64,000 nt of DNA from Aulosira sp. FACHB-615 (GCF_014698045.1 NZ_JACJSE010000001.1:372001-436000), one strand, 5' to 3'. Numbered from the stretch's first letter, positions 1 to 9,641 are shown. The notes: generated by a model from the sequence alone, not told the origin. Numbers and translations are program-made.

Positions 1-454
1 CTTGCGCCATTCCCGCACCACCATCGTTTGTGCCAGAGTCGCCACAGCCGACTAAAATACGTTCAGCACCAGCATCTAAAGCAGCCTTAATTAACTCACC
101 TACTCCATAAGTCGTGGTTATCATGGGATTTCGCATATCGGTAGGTACAAGCCGCAACCCAGCCGCCGCCGCCATTTCTAAGACTGCGGTTTTTTTCATA
201 GTTCCACCCAAAAAGCCAAAGTGAGATTGTACTTTTTGTCCTACAGGGCCAGTTACTTCCAAGTGATGCAAGGTTCCGCCTGTGGCTGCAACTAAGGTTT
301 TGGTAAAGCCTTCACCGCCATCTACTAAAGGTGCTTTGCAAATATTTACATCGGGTATAACTCTGGCGATACCTGTAGCAATACAGTCAGCGACTTGTTC
401 TGCATCAAGACTTTCTTTAAATCCAGAAGGAGCGATTAAAATGTTTAGTGTCAT
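1..454 (-). CDS. Glycerate kinase, GlxK/GarK family (C-terminal part beyond window)
   Basis: Only the first 151 codons are in the window; the gene runs off the left edge. The reading frame begins at the ATG whose complement is 452-454 and starts MTLNILIAPSGFKESL, the typical N-terminus of the GlxK family. It continues with the family motifs VDGGEGF and GDSGTNDGGAGMAQ. Family members phosphorylate D-glycerate; the bacterial GlxK class is known to give 2-phosphoglycerate, unlike the plant-type enzyme. It lies 65 bases downstream of the DASS transporter on the same strand, so the two are probably cotranscribed, suggesting uptake and phosphorylation of a small organic acid. The family assignment is firm; the product regiochemistry is from family knowledge only. 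Confidence 0.92.
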   Translation of the reverse strand, partial: MTLNILIAPSGFKESLDAEQVADCIATGIARVIPDVNICKAPLVDGGEGFTKTLVAATGGTLHHLEVTGPVGQKVQSHFGFLGGTMKKTAVLEMAAAAGLRLVPTDMRNPMITTTYGVGELIKAALDAGAERILVGCGDSGTNDGGAGMAQ

Positions 455-519
455 TATTAATTTCCTGCGGCAAACCAGCCGCTTTTTTTGTCGTTAAATT
501 TAGAGAGATGGGGAAGAAT

Positions 520-1983
520 TTAGAGAGATAATCCTACCCAACGCCACCAGGTGTAATAAAACAGCAGAATTAAAGCCAAGTGAATCACAATCATTACTGA
601 ACTTAACCGGAGTAAATCTGTTGGTTTAAAACCTTCGTCGGCATCTTGATAAACCATTAATGCTTTAGAACTGACAGGAAAAGTTAGGCAATAGTCCATC
701 CCCAAAGTGCTGAGAAATAAGACAGCAACAGGATTGATATTTAAACTGTTAGCGAGGTAAAGCAACGGTGGTACTAAAGCTGCTGCCCTAGCGGTGTGAG
801 AAGTCATATATATGTGGGAAGTGAGAGAAATAATGGCAATTAGTAGCAAAATTAAGAAGTGAGATTTGGCGCTGTTGATGTCACTAAATTGAAAAATATT
901 ATTAATCAACCATCCCGAAGCACCAGAACTGATTAATGCTTTGCCTAATACTAAAGTTGCACCGACAAAAATAATCAAATTCCAGGAAACAGCTTTGACA
1001 GCATCTTTCCATTTAATCACTCCAAAGTTCGGCGCGGTGAGAATCATGGCACCGATGACGGTGACGGTAGCTATTTCTAAACCATGCCATTGTTCTGTTA
1101 GCCACAGTGCCAACATTAACAAAACAACCCATAATGTTTGGCGTTCTGGTGGAGATAAAGGTTTTGTTTGTAAACATTCCACATTTAATTTTTGTTGCAG
1201 GCGTTGTTTGTCTAAAAACAACCGCATAATTACCCAACAAGAGGCGTAACTAGCAACAACTCCAAAAGGTAAGCCATAAAGTAACCACTGACTAAAAGAA
1301 ATACTGGTATTAGAAATTTCTTTTAGTAAATCTTGGGCGACTAAATGGGAGCCTGCGCCTGTGAGCGAAACGATTGTAGAGACTAGAATTACAGTGGGCA
1401 TTAAGAGTGCGATCGCCTGACGAGTTCGTTGATCGTCTGTAGCATTGGCGACACTACGATAAATCGGATGGGTAACAGCAGCACGTCCCGAAGTCGAGGG
1501 AATTAAAAAAGATAGGGGAATTAAAACTGTAGTTAATAGCCAAAATAAACTGCTAACATTATGTGCTTTTGCTGCCACTATTTGAGTCAGTCTTGTGGCT
1601 AAACCTGTTTGCTTAACTGCACCTCCTAAAATAAACGCCCCTATCATTAACCAAACAACATCAGACCCCAAAGACTCAAAAAACTGTTCTTGAGAAATGC
1701 TTCCGGTTAATAGCAGCAATAGCACAGAAAATAAAGCCACATAACCAGCATTAATTGAAGTCGTTGACCACAAAATGACTGCTAGGAGAAAGACAAATAT
1801 AGTCAACCTTCCTGGTATAGATAAACCCTGCGGTAAAAAGACTACTACTCCAGATAGAGATGTTAAAAATAGTGTTACGAGTGACTTAATTTGCCAACGG
1901 TTGGAAATGCGAAAAAATTTACTAAGTCTCACTAATAAATTATTTATCGGGATACCCTTGTGTTGATTTACAGGTAGTTTCAT
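520..1983 (-). CDS. DASS/SLC13-family anion transporter
   Basis: A 487-residue polytopic membrane protein with about a dozen hydrophobic segments spread along its length. It resembles the divalent anion:sodium symporter (DASS/SLC13) family: an SNT-like motif region appears as PSTSGRAAVTHP near residue 165, and a second-half counterpart as TSHTARAAALVPP near residue 390. Family members carry sulfate or di- and tricarboxylates across the inner membrane with sodium. The substrate cannot be read from sequence. The glycerate kinase immediately downstream suggests glycerate or a related organic acid, which is inference. The N-terminal ~35 residues are polar and precede the first membrane segment. 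Confidence 0.85.
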   Translation of the reverse strand: MKLPVNQHKGIPINNLLVRLSKFFRISNRWQIKSLVTLFLTSLSGVVVFLPQGLSIPGRLTIFVFLLAVILWSTTSINAGYVALFSVLLLLLTGSISQEQFFESLGSDVVWLMIGAFILGGAVKQTGLATRLTQIVAAKAHNVSSLFWLLTTVLIPLSFLIPSTSGRAAVTHPIYRSVANATDDQRTRQAIALLMPTVILVSTIVSLTGAGSHLVAQDLLKEISNTSISFSQWLLYGLPFGVVASYASCWVIMRLFLDKQRLQQKLNVECLQTKPLSPPERQTLWVVLLMLALWLTEQWHGLEIATVTVIGAMILTAPNFGVIKWKDAVKAVSWNLIIFVGATLVLGKALISSGASGWLINNIFQFSDINSAKSHFLILLLIAIISLTSHIYMTSHTARAAALVPPLLYLANSLNINPVAVLFLSTLGMDYCLTFPVSSKALMVYQDADEGFKPTDLLRLSSVMIVIHLALILLFYYTWWRWVGLSL

Positions 1984-2924
1984 GTTCTAGGTTTTGCTGA
2001 CACTGGTTGAGACAGACTTATTTGTAGGTGTGCCTCTTGACTGAAATTGCAGCCTGAAGTTTAACTTTGACTTAATCTAAATTTAATTAGGGCTTGATGA
2101 GAACATAATTAAGGAAACATGAGAAAAGTCTCATGAAACATCAGCAGTTGACTCACGTCGTCAATCTCATACTCATTCCAGATCCCCGACTTGTTAAACA
2201 AGTCGGGGATCTATTTCATAAAGAGTGCTGAGTTGAAAGTGCTGAGAATGATAAAATTTGCGTAGCTTGGGTGTAATGAAGCGAATTTAGTAGGGGCGGG
2301 TTTATTTAGATCATCGTTAATTGGTGAGCATATCTGTAAACCCATCCCTACTTTAAACCTTTTGGCAGAGGGTAGATTTATTTTCTAAAACCCTAATATC
2401 TCCTAACTTTGACTCAGGATGTCTTAATATTTAGCAACATAATATGTAAGTGTTAAAAGTCAAACAGTAAACTTTATTATCAAAGTTAATTCTCAAGATT
2501 TAGCTGTGATAGATTAATAATTGAGGTTGAGAAACTTCCCTGGCAGATCAACAGCCAATGTTCAAGTTAGTTATGAGGTAAAAACGCTGTTTAATTTGAA
2601 TCTGTCTCGCATAAACGACAACACCCAACTCGAACACTAATATTTCCTCCTCTGGGTAAACTGAGGCGTTATAACTGATAGTTGAATATATATCGGTTAA
2701 AGCCTAAGATGAATGATGTATTTGAGGAAATTACTAAGTGAGTAGTAGTTAGGGTGTTGTTGTTTTGAGTAGGTTATAGGTTACAGGTTATAGGTGACAG
2801 GTATAGCGTTTTCTGATTAAGTGCAGTACAAGTTGATAGAGGCTAGAGGCTAGATTGATGTACGTTATTGGAATGAAAAACGCTATGACAGAGTTTTGAT
2901 TATTTCAACTCAGCACACAGAAAT
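1984..2924. other. Intergenic region with repeats
   Basis: About 940 bases without a convincing gene. It holds the palindromic repeat at 2181-2211, a heptamer pair of the AGTGCTGA type near 2222-2248, and short near-tandem runs (AGGTTATAGGTTACAGG type, and AGAGGCT twice) near 2770-2850. The left part should carry the promoter of the DASS transporter. Short ORFs here have no plausible ribosome binding site and were not accepted. Confidence 0.6.
2181..2211. repeat. Dispersed palindrome, copy 1
   Basis: A perfect palindrome with 15-base arms (GATCCCCGACTTGTT and its complement) around one central base. The same element occurs at 8417-8451 and 41029-41061. RNA from either strand would form a strong hairpin. 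It is a dispersed repeat family in this genome; here it sits in the middle of an intergenic region rather than directly after a gene. Confidence 0.9.
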
Positions 2925-3422
2925 TTACCATCCCCAAGTACCGGGGCCGCCTTTAAATGGCCCGACAATATTATTAGTCACCCAACCACCGTAGAAGTTT
3001 CCTGGTTGTGGTTGGACTTTTTCGCCATCTACATAACAAGCATCCATTAAATGAGCATAAAAAGCCACATGGTCTTTAATAGATGCAAATGCTGATGTTG
3101 GGCTGGGATAATACCAAGCGGCGTTTTGGGCTTCTTTATCACCAACGCGAATGGTGTAATAGCCTGCGCGTCCTTTCCACTCGCAAAAACTAGATTGTGG
3201 TACTGATATCAAATATTCCATTTTGATATCTTCAGGGGGAAGGTAGTAAGAGGGTGGATGGCTGGTTTCTAAGACACGTTTGGCGTTGTGGGTGTCTGCA
3301 ATGGTTACGCCATTAAAAATTATCTGTATGTGTTTGTTGACAGGTTCTAAGCGCGGGGGACGGGGATAATCCCATACTGATTCTTGTCCAGGTGCTGGTT
3401 CGATGCGTTGATGAAAAACCAT
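2925..3422 (-). CDS. DUF427 domain protein
   Basis: A 165-residue soluble protein recognised as DUF427. It shows the characteristic pattern of the family: an FNGVTIADT strand, a THPPSYYLP-like segment (SHPPSYYLPPEDI), CEWKGRAGYY, and an AWYYPSP segment near the middle. Members are small beta-rich proteins of unknown biochemical role, widespread in bacteria and fungi. It lies 99 bases downstream of the HlyD gene on the same strand, so it could be a distal member of that transcript, but nothing in its sequence links it to secretion. The start ATG at 3420-3422 gives the normal family N-terminus. Confidence 0.85.
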   Translation of the reverse strand: MVFHQRIEPAPGQESVWDYPRPPRLEPVNKHIQIIFNGVTIADTHNAKRVLETSHPPSYYLPPEDIKMEYLISVPQSSFCEWKGRAGYYTIRVGDKEAQNAAWYYPSPTSAFASIKDHVAFYAHLMDACYVDGEKVQPQPGNFYGGWVTNNIVGPFKGGPGTWGW

Positions 3423-3521
3423 ACAAGTAGGTAGAAATAAATATGCGATCGCCTTTACTTTACCGTAAAGTCATAGGTTGGTGTAAATGCGATCGCTGCA
3501 ACAAAACTCAAAGCGCCAAAA

Positions 3522-5105
3522 TTAGCGTACTTCTTTTAAACTATCCACTTGCTTGGTAAACAATTCAGTAAATAGACTCATCACTGTTCTTTCTTCCCTT
3601 ACCTTAATATTAGCTGTGATTGACATCCCAGACTGCAAGGGTAGTTCTTTCCCATTCATTTCGAGTGCTTGCTTATCTAAGGATATTCTGGCAGGGAATC
3701 GGTAGAATTTATGAGTTTCATCCGGTGGTAAAGCATCAGAACCCACAGAAACTAATTCTCCTTTAATATCACCAAATTCGCTGAAAGGAAAAGAATCAAT
3801 TCTGATATCCGCCTTCATTCCTTCCCGGACAAACCCAATATCTTGATTAGTAATAAATACGTCAGCAATATACTTATCGTTGGGGACGATTTGCAGTAAT
3901 TTTTGGGTTGAATTAGCTACAAACCCCGGATTTTTTGCTTGTAGATCAAAAACTGTCCCACTCACAGGTGCGCGGAGTTCTTGGTATCTGAGATTGAGTT
4001 GAGCTTGGGAAAGTTTACTAGTAATATCTGCTAAACGCTGTTCATTCTCTAGGACAATTTTGATAAATTGGCTATCAATATCTGCGATACGCTGTTTATT
4101 TTCTGAGATTTTTTCTAAAACATTTTTACCGGAAACCGCTACAGTATTAGTGAGTTCTTGTCGTCCTCTTTCGATTTCATATTTGAGGCGTTTATCTTCT
4201 TCTTGTAGTTGGGCGACTTCGGCTTCTAGGGTTTGTACTTGTTGTTGTTGATTCAGATATTGTAACTGAGAAATTCCCCCTTCTTCAGCCAAGGTTTTCA
4301 GTTTATTGAAAATCTGCTGTTGAATTGCTAAACTTGATTGGGTATCAGCGATTTTAACTTGGTTTTGGGTTAGTTGTTTTTTGGTTTTTTCAATTTCTAA
4401 TTGTGCTGCATTGGCGCGGGTAGCTAATTCTAGTTTAGACACTTGTAGACGTTGTTGTTCATCCACACCCAGCCCTTGAGTAGATGAGGAACTTCTTAGT
4501 TCTTTGCGTAACAATTCATTTTCAGCAACTAAGGCGGCGCGACTTTTCAACAAAAATACGGCATCTGTTGGTAATCTACTGCGTAAAAACTCTAATTCTG
4601 AACCCACAGTATAACTAGAATTCATCAAGCGACGATAAATTTGATTTTCTCGAATCAAACTATTCCGCACTTGAATTAAGGAATTTAATTCGGCTATAGT
4701 TGCAACGGTTTCAAAGGTGAGTAATAAATCTCCTTGGTTGACTTTCTGTCCATCCTTTACATAAATTGCTTTGACGACACCATTGACTGGTGCTTGCACT
4801 TCTTTGACTGTTCCTTGGGGTTTTAATTGTCCAGTCGCGGGTACAACTTGTTCAATTTTGGCAATACAAGCCCAAGCAATACCAAACCCAGCTAATGCTA
4901 TCAAGGTCAACATAATTGTACGTGACCAAACTGGGGACTGGCGTAAAACAACCGATTGTTCAAAGTTATCAAATCTTTGATTTATTAAAGGCTGTTGGGA
5001 AACTTTCTTTACAGATGTTAATACAGGTGATTCGGTAGGAGTTTCTGAATGATGTTTACCGTTACCATTATTGCCATTGAGACGATTACCATTTACTTGA
5101 GTCAT
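3522..5105 (-). CDS. HlyD-family membrane fusion protein (type I secretion adaptor)
   Basis: A 527-residue periplasmic adaptor. The first ~60 residues are polar and asparagine/glycine-rich. A single membrane segment follows (about residues 63-85), then a lipoyl-like half motif (VPATGQLKPQGTVKEVQAP). A long coiled coil rich in Gln, Leu and Glu spans about residues 170-360, and the returning half motif (LRAPVSGTVFDLQ) is near residue 375. This is the HlyD/PrtE order. It starts 46 bases after the ABC exporter gene on the same strand, so the two form a two-component inner-membrane exporter. An outer-membrane TolC partner is not in the window. No obvious substrate gene is adjacent. Confidence 0.93.
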   Translation of the reverse strand: MTQVNGNRLNGNNGNGKHHSETPTESPVLTSVKKVSQQPLINQRFDNFEQSVVLRQSPVWSRTIMLTLIALAGFGIAWACIAKIEQVVPATGQLKPQGTVKEVQAPVNGVVKAIYVKDGQKVNQGDLLLTFETVATIAELNSLIQVRNSLIRENQIYRRLMNSSYTVGSELEFLRSRLPTDAVFLLKSRAALVAENELLRKELRSSSSTQGLGVDEQQRLQVSKLELATRANAAQLEIEKTKKQLTQNQVKIADTQSSLAIQQQIFNKLKTLAEEGGISQLQYLNQQQQVQTLEAEVAQLQEEDKRLKYEIERGRQELTNTVAVSGKNVLEKISENKQRIADIDSQFIKIVLENEQRLADITSKLSQAQLNLRYQELRAPVSGTVFDLQAKNPGFVANSTQKLLQIVPNDKYIADVFITNQDIGFVREGMKADIRIDSFPFSEFGDIKGELVSVGSDALPPDETHKFYRFPARISLDKQALEMNGKELPLQSGMSITANIKVREERTVMSLFTELFTKQVDSLKEVR

Positions 5106-5151
5106 AGTAGTTTTACCCTTGAGGAATAATGAGTGATTAACCCTTGACTAA

Positions 5152-8148
5152 TTACAAATTAACTTCTTGTTGTTGATATAGGTAAGAATAATGACCTTTA
5201 GCAGCCATTAACTCTTGATGACTTCCTTGTTCTATGACTCGGCTTGCGTCCATGACAACGATAGTATCTGCATGGCTGACGGTGTTTAGGCGGTGGGTAA
5301 TGAAAAATACTGTACTACCTTGAAAGGCTTTGGCTAAGTTTAAACAAACTTGGCGTTCTGTGGGGTAATCTAAGGCACTGGTGGCCTCATCTAAGACTAG
5401 CAGTTTTGGTCGTTGAAGTACAGAACGGGCGATCGCAATTCTTTGTCTTTGTCCTCCCGAAAGTCCCGCACCTCTTTCACCAACACGGGTATTGTAACCG
5501 TTGGGTAAGCCCATAATAAATTCATGGGCGCAAGCCACACGGGCGGCTTCAATAATTTCTTCGGTGGTTGCTTCTGGGTTAGTTAAAGCAATATTTTCTT
5601 GTACTGTTCCGTCAAACAATAATGTTTCTTGGGGAACGACACCTATTTGTCTTCTTAAAGAGTAAAGTTCGACTTTGGCAATATCATAACCATCAATTAA
5701 AATTCTGCCGGATTCCACATCATATAATCGCAGCAGTAATTTCATCATTGTACTTTTACCAGAGCCACTCTGCCCGACAATGCCTATAAATTGTCCGGTG
5801 CTAAATTCCAGGTTGATATTAGTTAGTTGTAAGGGGCCATTGGGGTTAAAGCGGAAGGAAACATTGTCAAATTTCACTGCACCTTCAATGGCTGGTAAGG
5901 GAATGTTACCTCTGTCTGCTTCCCCTTCTTCTGGGGTATCAACAATATCACTTAACCGTTCTAAAGATAAGGCAGTTTCTTGGAAGTTTTGCCACAGTTG
6001 TGCTAAACGTAAAATCGGGCTGGTGACATAACCAGAAATAATCCGAAACGCAATTAATTCACCTAATGTCAGTTCACCTTGCAAAACTAAATAAGCACCC
6101 ACCCATAACACTAGTAAACTACTGAGTTTATTGAGAAAGTTACTCGTAGAATTAGCCAAGGTTGAAGTAACAACAGTTTTAAATCCTGCGCCTACATAAC
6201 GAGCATAACGCTCTTGCCAAGAAAAGCGCGATCGCAATTCGATATTTTGCGCTTTTACTGTTTGAATACCAGACATCACCTCAACTAAATAAGACTGAGT
6301 TTCCGAGTTGCGTTCGGCTTTGTTGCGTAACTGTTTACTAATTGTGGGTGAAGCGATTAAGGTAATCACCACAAATATGGGAATTGTCCCTAAACCAACT
6401 AAGGTTAGTTGCCAACTGTAAAACAGCATGACAACAATATAAACTACAGAAAATAAGGCATCTAACCCGACAGTTAAGGCTGTCCCGGTGAGAAACTGAC
6501 GAATATTTTCTAACTCGTTGATTCTGGTTGACAATTCACCGACGGGACGGCGTTCAAAATAGCGCAGTGGTAATCTTAATAAGTGGTCAATAATCTGTGA
6601 ACCCAAACCCATATCAATGCGGTTGGTTGTATCCACAAATAAATAAGTCCGCAAAGTCCCAATTATCGCTTCAAACAGTCCCACTACTAACAGTAATGCA
6701 CCCAGAACATTCAAAGTACTAATGCTGTTCTGGACAATTACCTTGTCGATAATTAACTGAATTACCAGTGGGTTTGCCAGTTGTGCTAACTGGACAAAGA
6801 ACGAAGCAATAAATACTTCAATTAGCACTCGACGGTAGCGCGACAAATAAGGTAAAAACCACGATACACCAAATCTTTCTTTTGGCGTTTCTTTGGTTGC
6901 ACTTAGCAGTAATACCCGCATTTGTGGCTGGTAATTACCGTCTTCGAGTTCTAAATTTGCCAGTAATTCTTTTGGTTTACAGCGTACTATACCTTGGGAT
7001 GGCACACCCACAACAACATGATGTGCATCTGCTGAATACAACACAGCGAAATTGCTGCGATAACGAATGAGTGCTGGTGTGGGGAGACGTTCAATTGTCG
7101 ATGCGGGTAAATCTACTAACTGTGCTTTTAAACCAATTAATTCTGCTATATATGCACAAGCCGGAAAAGATATACTACCTTGGCGTTTAATTTGTTCAGA
7201 TAAAATGCGTCGTACAACTTCTCGACGTATGGGAATTTGTAAATGCTTGGACAGCATTTGAAAACAAGCAAAAGTCGCATTGACTTCTCCACTACCACGA
7301 ACAAAGGGGTATTTGAGGTGCTTTTGTTTTTTGGGTGCTGGATAGTCTACCGCCGTAATTTCTTCCGGTGCGTAGGGAATATCTAACTCATCTGTAATCT
7401 CTGTTTGTGTATCATAAATAGACTCTTCCTCAGCTTGAGAATAGTTATCTAAAAATGATAAATCTCCTGGTGCAAAACCAATTAACCTTGCAGGATTTTT
7501 CCCAGTAACGTCTATTGTGGCTGCATTTAAGTCTAGGCGAGAACCGGGAGGAAAATTCTTAACTTCACCCCCACTCACAAACCAAATGCTATCAATATCT
7601 AGCTGGTTAGATGATTTTTTGCCGGGTGATAAGTATTGTATTTGAGTGTTGAGTAAAGCTTGCTCAGATAATTCCAGAAAATTCGTGACAGAATTGGCTT
7701 GTTTGGCGACTTGTACACCCAAAACACTAAAAACTTCGGAAATATGGCTGTGATTTTGTCGGGTGTAGGCAAATTCTGGATATTCTGTTATGAGGCGGGA
7801 ATATTCTTCAATATTTAAAGCTAAACATATCACTTCCGTGGAAGCGATCGCCACTTCACAAGGAACCTGACGTAAAAAACTAATTTCCCCAATAGCTGCA
7901 CCCGGTTTGAGCAATTTTAATGTAATAGCTGCTTGAGTTTGCGGTTCATAACCCAACAGGCGTACTTGCCCTTCATATAAAAATATGATTTTTTGTGGTA
8001 TGGTTTCATTGCCTATAATTTTCTGCCCAATGCGATAGCGCCAAGCTTCTAGTTTTTCCGCAATACTCACAATCACTTCGGCAGGTAATTGCTCAAATCC
8101 TGCTACATTAGCAATAAAATCTTGAAAGGCGCTTTTAATATAGGTCAT
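5152..8148 (-). CDS. ABC exporter with cNMP-binding-like and C39-like domains (HlyB/HetC type)
   Basis: A 998-residue inner-membrane exporter. Residues ~1-150 resemble a cyclic-nucleotide-binding domain (GQKIIGNETIPQKIIFLYEGQ, PGAAIGEISFL). A C39-peptidase-like domain follows at about 285-420. Its usual catalytic cysteine position reads NATFACFQM instead of ECG-ACLAM, so it looks like a non-cleaving C39-like domain, as in HlyB. The ABC membrane domain covers ~440-720. The nucleotide-binding domain has Walker A GQSGSGKST near 793, signature LSGGQRQR near 898 and Walker B LLVLDEATSALD near 917. The layout recalls cyanobacterial HetC, but the partner here is an HlyD adaptor rather than hetP. Exporter function is firm; the substrate is unknown. 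Confidence 0.9.
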   Translation of the reverse strand: MTYIKSAFQDFIANVAGFEQLPAEVIVSIAEKLEAWRYRIGQKIIGNETIPQKIIFLYEGQVRLLGYEPQTQAAITLKLLKPGAAIGEISFLRQVPCEVAIASTEVICLALNIEEYSRLITEYPEFAYTRQNHSHISEVFSVLGVQVAKQANSVTNFLELSEQALLNTQIQYLSPGKKSSNQLDIDSIWFVSGGEVKNFPPGSRLDLNAATIDVTGKNPARLIGFAPGDLSFLDNYSQAEEESIYDTQTEITDELDIPYAPEEITAVDYPAPKKQKHLKYPFVRGSGEVNATFACFQMLSKHLQIPIRREVVRRILSEQIKRQGSISFPACAYIAELIGLKAQLVDLPASTIERLPTPALIRYRSNFAVLYSADAHHVVVGVPSQGIVRCKPKELLANLELEDGNYQPQMRVLLLSATKETPKERFGVSWFLPYLSRYRRVLIEVFIASFFVQLAQLANPLVIQLIIDKVIVQNSISTLNVLGALLLVVGLFEAIIGTLRTYLFVDTTNRIDMGLGSQIIDHLLRLPLRYFERRPVGELSTRINELENIRQFLTGTALTVGLDALFSVVYIVVMLFYSWQLTLVGLGTIPIFVVITLIASPTISKQLRNKAERNSETQSYLVEVMSGIQTVKAQNIELRSRFSWQERYARYVGAGFKTVVTSTLANSTSNFLNKLSSLLVLWVGAYLVLQGELTLGELIAFRIISGYVTSPILRLAQLWQNFQETALSLERLSDIVDTPEEGEADRGNIPLPAIEGAVKFDNVSFRFNPNGPLQLTNINLEFSTGQFIGIVGQSGSGKSTMMKLLLRLYDVESGRILIDGYDIAKVELYSLRRQIGVVPQETLLFDGTVQENIALTNPEATTEEIIEAARVACAHEFIMGLPNGYNTRVGERGAGLSGGQRQRIAIARSVLQRPKLLVLDEATSALDYPTERQVCLNLAKAFQGSTVFFITHRLNTVSHADTIVVMDASRVIEQGSHQELMAAKGHYSYLYQQQEVNL

Positions 8149-8526
8149 ACTTTAAACTTGATTTGATATTGGGAAAAACTTACAATCTTGACTGTGATCA
8201 AGATAATCAAAAAGCAATTAATTTATATTATGGTTCGGTTAAATAGGTCGCTTAAACTACAACTAATAAACATACCTTCTATCCTGGTTAAATAAATTCA
8301 GTTTTTGTTATTTGATAGCTTGACTTTTTTATTTACAGCCAAGTCTTAACATTAATTAATATTCTCTCTAGAAGTAATAATACATAACCTATTTAACTTG
8401 AAAAATTATACTGACTCAGATCCCCGACTTCTTCAAGAAGCCGGGGATCTGGTTGTTCATGTAAAACAAAATTATCACACCCTCGTGTATAGAAATCGTA
8501 AATTATTGGTTAAAATTTTTAGGTAT
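8149..8526. other. Intergenic region
   Basis: Upstream region of the ABC exporter operon and downstream region of the HpnG-like gene, both on the minus strand. It is AT-rich apart from the palindrome at 8417-8451, which lies about 75 bases past the stop codon of the phosphorylase gene and could end its transcript. I see no further gene. Confidence 0.6.
8417..8451. repeat. Dispersed palindrome, copy 2 (terminator-like position)
   Basis: Arms of 17 bases beginning CAGATCCCCGACTTCTT around one central base, with a single mismatch between the arms. Same family as 2181-2211 and 41029-41061. Its place just downstream of the phosphorylase gene would let it act as a transcription-ending or mRNA-protecting hairpin. 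It lacks a clear U-tract on the minus strand. Confidence 0.85.
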
Positions 8527-9195
8527 TTATTCGCCTTTGATGAACAGTGCTTGAGTGACTTTTTCCAGTACCTTTAAACCTTGCAAAGAACCACGAATTA
8601 GCCGAGTCGCTGCGATGGGTTGACTGATTAAACCCCACGCTAAAGGTAAAGTTTGCAGTGAACCATCGGTACTGATAGCATCGGAAAGGTCAGGAATATC
8701 ATGTAAACTGTCATCACTGACCACCCGTAAGACAGTCACTTCAATTCCCATTGCTTGAAAAAACTGTAAAGCAGCGAAACTTTCCATATCAACAACATCA
8801 CAGTTAGATGTTGCCGCTAACGATGATTTTTCTGTAGCAGACCAGATGACGCGATCGCTTGTCAAGCCTTTCACTAATGAGACTTTTGATAGTACAGCAG
8901 ATAAATGATTCATCAAGGTGCGATCGCATTCTTGCACAAGTCCTTGATAAGTGCAACTTTGATATAACACCACATCCCCAACAGCGTAATTCTGGCGCAA
9001 GCTACCACACAAACCCATCACTATTACCTTGGCTGGTGAATGCTGTTTGTCCAATTGCTGCAAGTATTTCGTCAACGGCTGCATTCCCACTGGTATTGCC
9101 AAAACCGTTGGTATAGACTCCGTATTTTGACGCAAGCCACGAGACACAGCTTTATACTCTGCACCCTGCGGCACTAAAATCACAGTGTTCATCAT
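8527..9195 (-). CDS. hpnG: Nucleoside phosphorylase-like protein, probable hopanoid-associated HpnG
   Basis: A ~222-residue member of the PNP/MTAN phosphorylase family. Visible family marks are VMGLCGSL, YAVGDVVLYQ, the ligand-binding VVDMESFA and the late active-site LRVVSDD. In hopanoid pathways HpnG removes adenine from adenosylhopane, the product of HpnH, to give ribosylhopane. The presence of hpnH and hpnA a few kilobases away makes this the likely role rather than MTA/SAH nucleosidase. I took the ATG at 9193-9195 rather than an upstream TTG; a second ATG follows immediately. No strong ribosome binding site is visible for either. Confidence 0.75.
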   Translation of the reverse strand: MMNTVILVPQGAEYKAVSRGLRQNTESIPTVLAIPVGMQPLTKYLQQLDKQHSPAKVIVMGLCGSLRQNYAVGDVVLYQSCTYQGLVQECDRTLMNHLSAVLSKVSLVKGLTSDRVIWSATEKSSLAATSNCDVVDMESFAALQFFQAMGIEVTVLRVVSDDSLHDIPDLSDAISTDGSLQTLPLAWGLISQPIAATRLIRGSLQGLKVLEKVTQALFIKGE

Positions 9196-9198
9196 CAA

Positions 9199-9641
9199 TA
9201 TTTATTGTTGAGTAGGAATGAAAGGGTGTAGGGGTTTAAGAAGGTGTTTAATTTTTTTACGAACCGCCAAGAACGCCAAGAGCGCCAAGGAAGACAAAAA
9301 TAATTATTTAGTGCAAGTTTACAGAGATTTGGTACAAGAATAGGACTTACGCAAAATTATGAAAAAACGTAGACGCGCAAGCGGCTTCCCGAAGGGTACC
9401 GCAAAGGGCGCATAGACGCGATAGCGGCTTCCCGAAGGGTAGGACACGAAGTTATAAGAGTTTGAGAGAGTTATTGCGTAAGTCCTAAAGAATCACAAGT
9501 ATCATTACTGGTGAATGCTTCAGCTTTGCAGCCACTTCTTTCCCCTACACCTGACACCCCTACGGGGAAGTCAAAATTCAAAAATCAAAAGTTCCGAGAG
9601 TTTTTGACTTTTAACTTTTAACTTTTGACTTGATTTTGCCC
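9199..9641. other. Repeat-filled intergenic region
   Basis: No gene seen. It contains a run of ACGAACCGCCAAGAACGCC-type repeat near 9259-9296. A MITE-like element lies at 9341-9487, with two internal copies of GCGGCTTCCCGAAGGGTA. Heptamer short tandem repeats (TTTGACTT/TTAACTT type) are near 9590-9635. All are typical Nostoc-group interspersed repeats. Confidence 0.7.
9341..9487. mobile_element. MITE-like element, family A copy 1
   Basis: Bounded by inverted termini TAGGACTTACGCAA and TTGCGTAAGTCCTA, 147 bases in all, without coding capacity. Elements with the same ends lie at 32956-33046 and 53760-53850, and a lone end at 34274-34287. The interiors differ strongly between copies, so only the ends define the family. 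No transposase is present in the window. Confidence 0.75.

Noticed and set aside
2133..2231. A 32-codon frame crossing the palindrome at 2181-2211
   Set aside because: Most of it is the dispersed palindrome; no ribosome binding site.
5152..8148. Naming the exporter hetC
   Set aside because: The architecture is similar, but the neighbour is an HlyD adaptor rather than hetP and the C39 Cys is missing; a phylogeny is needed.
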